Part shown: piece after piece, positions 6,598-9,058 of the stretch | Layout of the letters: the number at the start of each line of letters is the position of its first letter | Position numbering within the stretch: the stretch's first letter is position 1 | Assembly: GCA_030632765.1 (NCBI GenBank) | Contig: DAOVUC010000048.1 | Location: 1 to 9,058 of the forward strand | Origin: Candidatus Dadabacteria bacterium | Lineage (GTDB): Bacteria; Desulfobacterota_D; UBA1144; Nemesobacterales; UBA2774 | Reading direction: 5' to 3' | Length of the DNA stretch: 9,058 nucleotides | Notes under the pieces: generated by a model | Told to the model about the DNA's origin: nothing | What the model saw: only the letters and a program-made list of their open reading frames with translations | Database searches by the model: none | Position numbers and translations under genes: made by a program

Positions 6598-6789
6598 GTG
6601 CTTAAGAAAAATATTCCGGGCGCAATATTAATTTGCCTTATATTATTCACTTTTGTCGGTATCGGTTTATATCTGGGAATTTCAATAAACTGGGATCCCT
6701 ATTTTAAATACCTTGCCATAGTTGCTGTCATTGCTTTAATAATTTCAGCTATTATCAACACAGTACCTTCGGGTAATTCTAAAAAATAG
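6598..6789 (+). CDS. Small two-helix inner-membrane protein, unknown function
   Basis: This 63-residue protein has two predicted transmembrane helices: about residues 7-27 (PGAILICLILFTFVGIGLYL) and 37-56 (KYLAIVAVIALIISAIINTV). A short loop containing NWDPYF joins them. Lysines at both ends (MLKKN and SKK) suggest that both termini are cytoplasmic. The start is GTG, supported by AGGAGG with a rather long spacing of 10 bases, and a promoter and leader hairpin are recognisable upstream. It ends 27 bp before the stop of the converging Cys-rich gene, with no terminator between. I recognise no family and no catalytic residue. Having its own promoter suggests that it is a real gene. Confidence 0.65.
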   Translation: MLKKNIPGAILICLILFTFVGIGLYLGISINWDPYFKYLAIVAVIALIISAIINTVPSGNSKK

Positions 6790-6816
6790 CGGACTTATCA
6801 TCTGGGTTTTATTGCA

Positions 6817-7455
6817 TTAGGGCGTTATTATTAGTTTGCTGTCCGCTTGCGCCGGGGCTTCTTGCTCGGGATGATACCTCATTAGGTGAGTCAGATAACT
6901 TTTCGTGTTTGAGTCATTTTCCATATAAAACCTGGCTTCATCTAAAAACTCCCCTATCACCATAATGCCAAAATCAATAGTAATCCTATTTGGAACAAGA
7001 TCCGGATTATCTTTATATTCACTTACTATTCTAAGCACATGATTTGAGATTTCATCAGCATAGTGATTACCGCTCTGGTGCTGGTATAAGAGACCCTTCT
7101 TTTCTGTCTCAAGAGTCTTTTTCGCCATGTCCAGTCCTGAAACTAAATCCCTATTTGTTAAACTTTTATCTGCCCTGAATATGCTTACAAAACCCTTCTC
7201 TAACTGGGCAAAGAGTTCGGGATTATGTTTGTATAGCTCTGCTCTACGGACATAACTTTTAGCCCCTTCTTTCTTAATTCTCTGATGCATCATCTTTTGT
7301 TGATGATGTTTTAAGCCCTCAACATAATAAGGACAGTCCAGAGGACAGTTAATCTCCACCCCCCTTTTCTCACCACAACAAACAGTGCAAATTGAGGTTC
7401 TTTTTGCGGGGCAATACCTCTTGGGTTTTCTTTTTTCACACAAAACACATTTCAT
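6817..7455 (-). CDS. Conserved Cys-rich protein with CPxDCPYY zinc-type motif, unknown function
   Basis: This 212-residue protein has eight Cys in its first 41 residues: Cys3, 6, 15, 23, 26, 27, 37 and 41. They are arranged as CVLC, RYCPAKR, ICTVCCGEKRGVEINC and CPLDCPYY, a pattern that suggests one or two structural zinc sites. I recall similar KYCPA...CCG.KR..EI.CP.DCPYL N-termini in conserved hypothetical proteins of Desulfobacterota and related bacteria, without an assigned function. The rest is mostly helical and soluble, with a basic segment (about 50-72) and no membrane helix or signal peptide. The ATG has a modest AAGG six bases upstream. Its leader contains a 16-bp tandem duplication, and a possible promoter lies around 7552-7579. 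It is probably monocistronic, as pilM upstream is 272 bp away. Confidence 0.8.
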   Translation of the reverse strand: MKCVLCEKRKPKRYCPAKRTSICTVCCGEKRGVEINCPLDCPYYVEGLKHHQQKMMHQRIKKEGAKSYVRRAELYKHNPELFAQLEKGFVSIFRADKSLTNRDLVSGLDMAKKTLETEKKGLLYQHQSGNHYADEISNHVLRIVSEYKDNPDLVPNRITIDFGIMVIGEFLDEARFYMENDSNTKSYLTHLMRYHPEQEAPAQADSKLIITP

Positions 7456-7471
7456 AATAGACCTTTATACT

Positions 7472-7502
7472 ACTCTATGCAGCCTCCACTCTATGCAGCC
7501 TC
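7472..7502. repeat. 16-bp tandem duplication in the leader of the Cys-rich gene
   Basis: ACTCTATGCAGCCTC occurs at 7472-7486 and again at 7488-7502, separated by one base. On the minus strand each unit reads GAGGCTGCATAGAGT. The pair ends 16 bases before the ATG of the 212-residue protein and creates an extra GGAGG in the leader. It may be a recent slippage duplication or a paired protein- or RNA-binding site. Confidence 0.85.
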
Positions 7503-7551
7503 AACAATTTTAACAGACAATTTCTCCCCTAGGAGATAAAGCCTAGAAACT

Positions 7552-7579
7552 ATGATATCACTCTGTGCTTTTTGATCAA
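7552..7579 (-). promoter_or_regulatory. Possible promoter of the Cys-rich gene
   Basis: On the minus strand, TTGATC (7579-7574) and TATCAT (7557-7552, 5 of 6) are separated by 16 bp. This predicts a transcript start near 7545 and a leader of about 90 bases. That leader holds a short TCTCC/GGAGA hairpin (7523-7536) and the tandem repeat. The rest of 7580-7727 shows nothing I can support, not even a clear pilM terminator. Confidence 0.35.
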
Positions 7580-7727
7580 GCTAAAAACACTATAACCTAG
7601 TATTTGCAGTTTAATTTTTATATGGATTTTGGCTTATTCTCTTGGTGTTTATGGTTGAGCCACCTAATAATCAAAGAAAAAACAACTTTATATCTATTAG
7701 ATCAAATGTAGTAAGACCCGTCTCGGA

Positions 7728-8765
7728 CTAGGGTTTTCTCAAAGCAAGCCCTATTGCTACGTTCATCTTGGGGGATATGTCTTCAATATACTCCGGATCA
7801 AAAGCGCCTTCACTATAAACTATCTTTCTAAAAGGATTAAGAATACCTACATAGGCTTGGGTTCTATCAGAAAGAGCATCCTTCATACCAGGAATACTTG
7901 ATGAGCCTCCGCCGATCATGATACGTTTTACCTTTTCAGTACAATAGGTCGAAGAAAAGAAATCAATAGTTTCTTTTATCTCAGAACATGTCGAGTTTAT
8001 AAAATTATGAGCAAATTGCTTAAGTCCCGGGTCAGTTAACCCTACCCTTTGAGTATGCTTAACTTCTTCAGCCTCTTCATAAGTTAAGTCCATCTCCGCC
8101 ATTATCAAATGAGTATAGTGATTCCCCCCTACAGTTAAGTCTCTTGCGAATACTGACTCCCCATTGTCTATTATATTAATATTAGTCACAGACGCGCCTA
8201 TATTAACTAAAGCCACAAGGCCCTCTGATTCCGGATAATTCACTTCATACATGCTCTCAAGCGAAAATACATCCAAATCAACAATAACAGGGTTTAAGCC
8301 CACATCAGTAACTATTGAAATATAATTTTTTGTTGCATTCTTATTCGCGGCCACTATTAAAACATCAATATTATCCTGTGTGCCTTGTCCGGGGATAACC
8401 TGGTAATCATAATTAACCTCTTTAATGCCTTGATATAAAGATTGCTCGAGCTCCCAGGTAATAGATTTTTTTAATTCCGAATCAGACATATAAGGCAAAC
8501 TTACACGCTTCATAAGTACAGGATCGCCCGAAATGGAAATCGCCGCATCATCAGTTTCAATTCCAAGATCATCAATTAATGTAGAAAGTGTATGAGAAAC
8601 AACTTCAGACTTAGCTATAGCCTTGTTGACTATTGAGTCCGGTGGAAGGGGTGCTTCACCAACGCTCCTTAGCTGATATGCGTTTCCATTTTGCTCAAGC
8701 TCAACAAGCTTAATAGAGCTTGAACCTATATCTATGCCGAGAATCCGGCCTTCGCCCAATAGCAC
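7728..8765 (-). CDS. pilM: Type IV pilus assembly protein PilM
   Basis: PilM is an actin/FtsA-like cytoplasmic ATPase-fold protein. It binds the N-terminal tail of the inner-membrane protein PilN and links the PilMNOP alignment complex to the pilus motor. The 345 residues match the usual length. The phosphate-1 loop GIDIGSSSIKLVEL (10-23), the phosphate-2 loop VNIGASVTNI (187-196) and the adenosine loop MIGGGSSSIPG (283-293) are all present. The PilM-typical segment LPYMSDSELKKSITWELEQ (90-108) is also present. The start is GTG with GAGGAG six bases upstream (8772-8777). Unusually, pilN does not follow: the next gene on this strand is the unrelated Cys-rich protein, 272 bp away. The pil operon must be broken up, elsewhere, or reduced in this organism. 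Confidence 0.95.
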   Translation of the reverse strand: MLLGEGRILGIDIGSSSIKLVELEQNGNAYQLRSVGEAPLPPDSIVNKAIAKSEVVSHTLSTLIDDLGIETDDAAISISGDPVLMKRVSLPYMSDSELKKSITWELEQSLYQGIKEVNYDYQVIPGQGTQDNIDVLIVAANKNATKNYISIVTDVGLNPVIVDLDVFSLESMYEVNYPESEGLVALVNIGASVTNINIIDNGESVFARDLTVGGNHYTHLIMAEMDLTYEEAEEVKHTQRVGLTDPGLKQFAHNFINSTCSEIKETIDFFSSTYCTEKVKRIMIGGGSSSIPGMKDALSDRTQAYVGILNPFRKIVYSEGAFDPEYIEDISPKMNVAIGLALRKP

Positions 8766-8827
8766 TTTATGCTCCTCTCTTACCTTAACAACTTAGCTAA
8801 CACTGGCTTCAGATTGCACTTTATCTT

Positions 8828-8867
8828 CTCATCTACCAGATATATTTAAGTATATCTGGTAGATGAG
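8828..8867. promoter_or_regulatory. Perfect 17-bp inverted repeat between pilM and the divergent unit
   Basis: CTCATCTACCAGATATA (8828-8844), loop TTTAAG (8845-8850) and TATATCTGGTAGATGAG (8851-8867) are perfectly complementary. It lies 62 bp before the pilM GTG and about 70 bp before the rightward small ORF. Both flanking genes read away from it, so a gene-end terminator is unlikely, and no T-run follows directly. A shared operator, an attenuator in a leader, or a small repetitive element are the options. Confidence 0.6.
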
Positions 8868-8935
8868 TGGTAATCTTCTATTTTTATGTATTTATATAGT
8901 CTTTTTTGTATAAGACGCCCTACTTTGGAGAAAAA

Positions 8936-9010
8936 GTGGAAAAAACGATCAACGACAAGCATCAATTAGATAAGACAGGCAGACATTCAGGCAATGGGAA
9001 ATTAAAATAG
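8936..9010 (+). CDS. Possible 24-residue leader peptide or small ORF
   Basis: The GTG is preceded by GGAG (8927-8930) at an ideal five-base spacing. It opens 24 codons ending in TAG, six bases before the accD-like ATG and in the same frame. The peptide is very hydrophilic and rich in Lys/His (it begins with EKTINDKHQLDK and ends NGKLK). I recognise no family. The accD-like start itself has no Shine-Dalgarno, so translation could be coupled through this ORF. A short cryptic ORF by chance is also possible. Upstream, TATAAG (8909-8914) could be a -10, but no good -35 is seen. Confidence 0.3.
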   Translation: MEKTINDKHQLDKTGRHSGNGKLK

Positions 9011-9016
9011 TATTAT

Positions 9017-9058
9017 ATGGGTTGGATTAAAAAACAAGAAAGGCTAGAGACAAAGCCA
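9017..9058 (+). CDS. Start of a gene, possibly acetyl-CoA carboxylase beta subunit (3'-partial)
   Basis: Only 14 codons are visible: MGWIKKQERLETKP. An in-frame TAG at 9008-9010 means the gene cannot start much earlier. The M-x-W-(I/F)-K/E-K opening followed by a charged stretch is typical of AccD N-termini (E. coli AccD starts MSWIERI), just before the zinc ribbon. AccD is the carboxyltransferase beta subunit that helps form malonyl-CoA for fatty-acid synthesis. Fourteen residues cannot prove it, so no symbol is given. No clear Shine-Dalgarno precedes the ATG. Confidence 0.35.
   Translation, partial: MGWIKKQERLETKP

Noticed and set aside
7681..7727. Terminator after pilM
   Set aside because: Only a 4-bp AGAC/GTCT stem with a two-base loop is present, too weak to claim; the T-run further on has no stem before it.

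Overview
This AT-rich window carries ordinary bacterial genes with good Shine-Dalgarno sites. It comes from a Gram-negative-type, probably Desulfobacterota/Dadabacteria-like bacterium. That placement is only a guess, based on a PilM-type pilus protein, a short RNase R, a subtilase with a Gly-Cys/TM/Arg C-terminal sorting-like tail, and a CxxC/CPxDCPY-type conserved protein. No rRNA or CRISPR array was seen, and no recognised defence system.

Left part (1-2111): the end of a pentapeptide-repeat protein, probably cut by the window edge, is followed by a good intrinsic terminator. The terminator lies between two near-identical 31-bp direct repeats. The second repeat supplies the -35 box of a likely promoter for a tyrosine-recombinase (integrase) gene. 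The integrase keeps all its catalytic residues but is split by a one-base frameshift in an A8 run. It ends 27 bp before an intact tRNA-Ser(CGA) and faces the 5' side of that tRNA. This looks like the end of an integrated element or its relic, and the pentapeptide gene may be cargo.

Middle (2112-6347): a secreted subtilisin-like protease has Glu where the catalytic His is expected, an inserted beta-rich domain, a Pro/Thr linker and a C-terminal anchor or sorting signal. It converges on RNase R (rnr, minus strand), with a hairpin between the two genes.

Right part (6348-9058): a two-helix small membrane protein has a recognisable promoter and an 8-bp hairpin touching its ribosome-binding site. 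It converges on a conserved 212-residue Cys-rich protein of unknown function. Further right is pilM (minus strand), which here lacks its usual downstream partner pilN. A perfect 17-bp palindrome lies in the divergent region between pilM and a rightward unit. That unit contains a 24-codon small ORF and then the first 14 codons of what may be accD.

The most interesting items are the Glu-for-His subtilase with its tail, the palindrome and small ORF between pilM and the accD-like start, and the frameshifted integrase placed 5' of tRNA-Ser. I did not find a convincing new multi-gene system.
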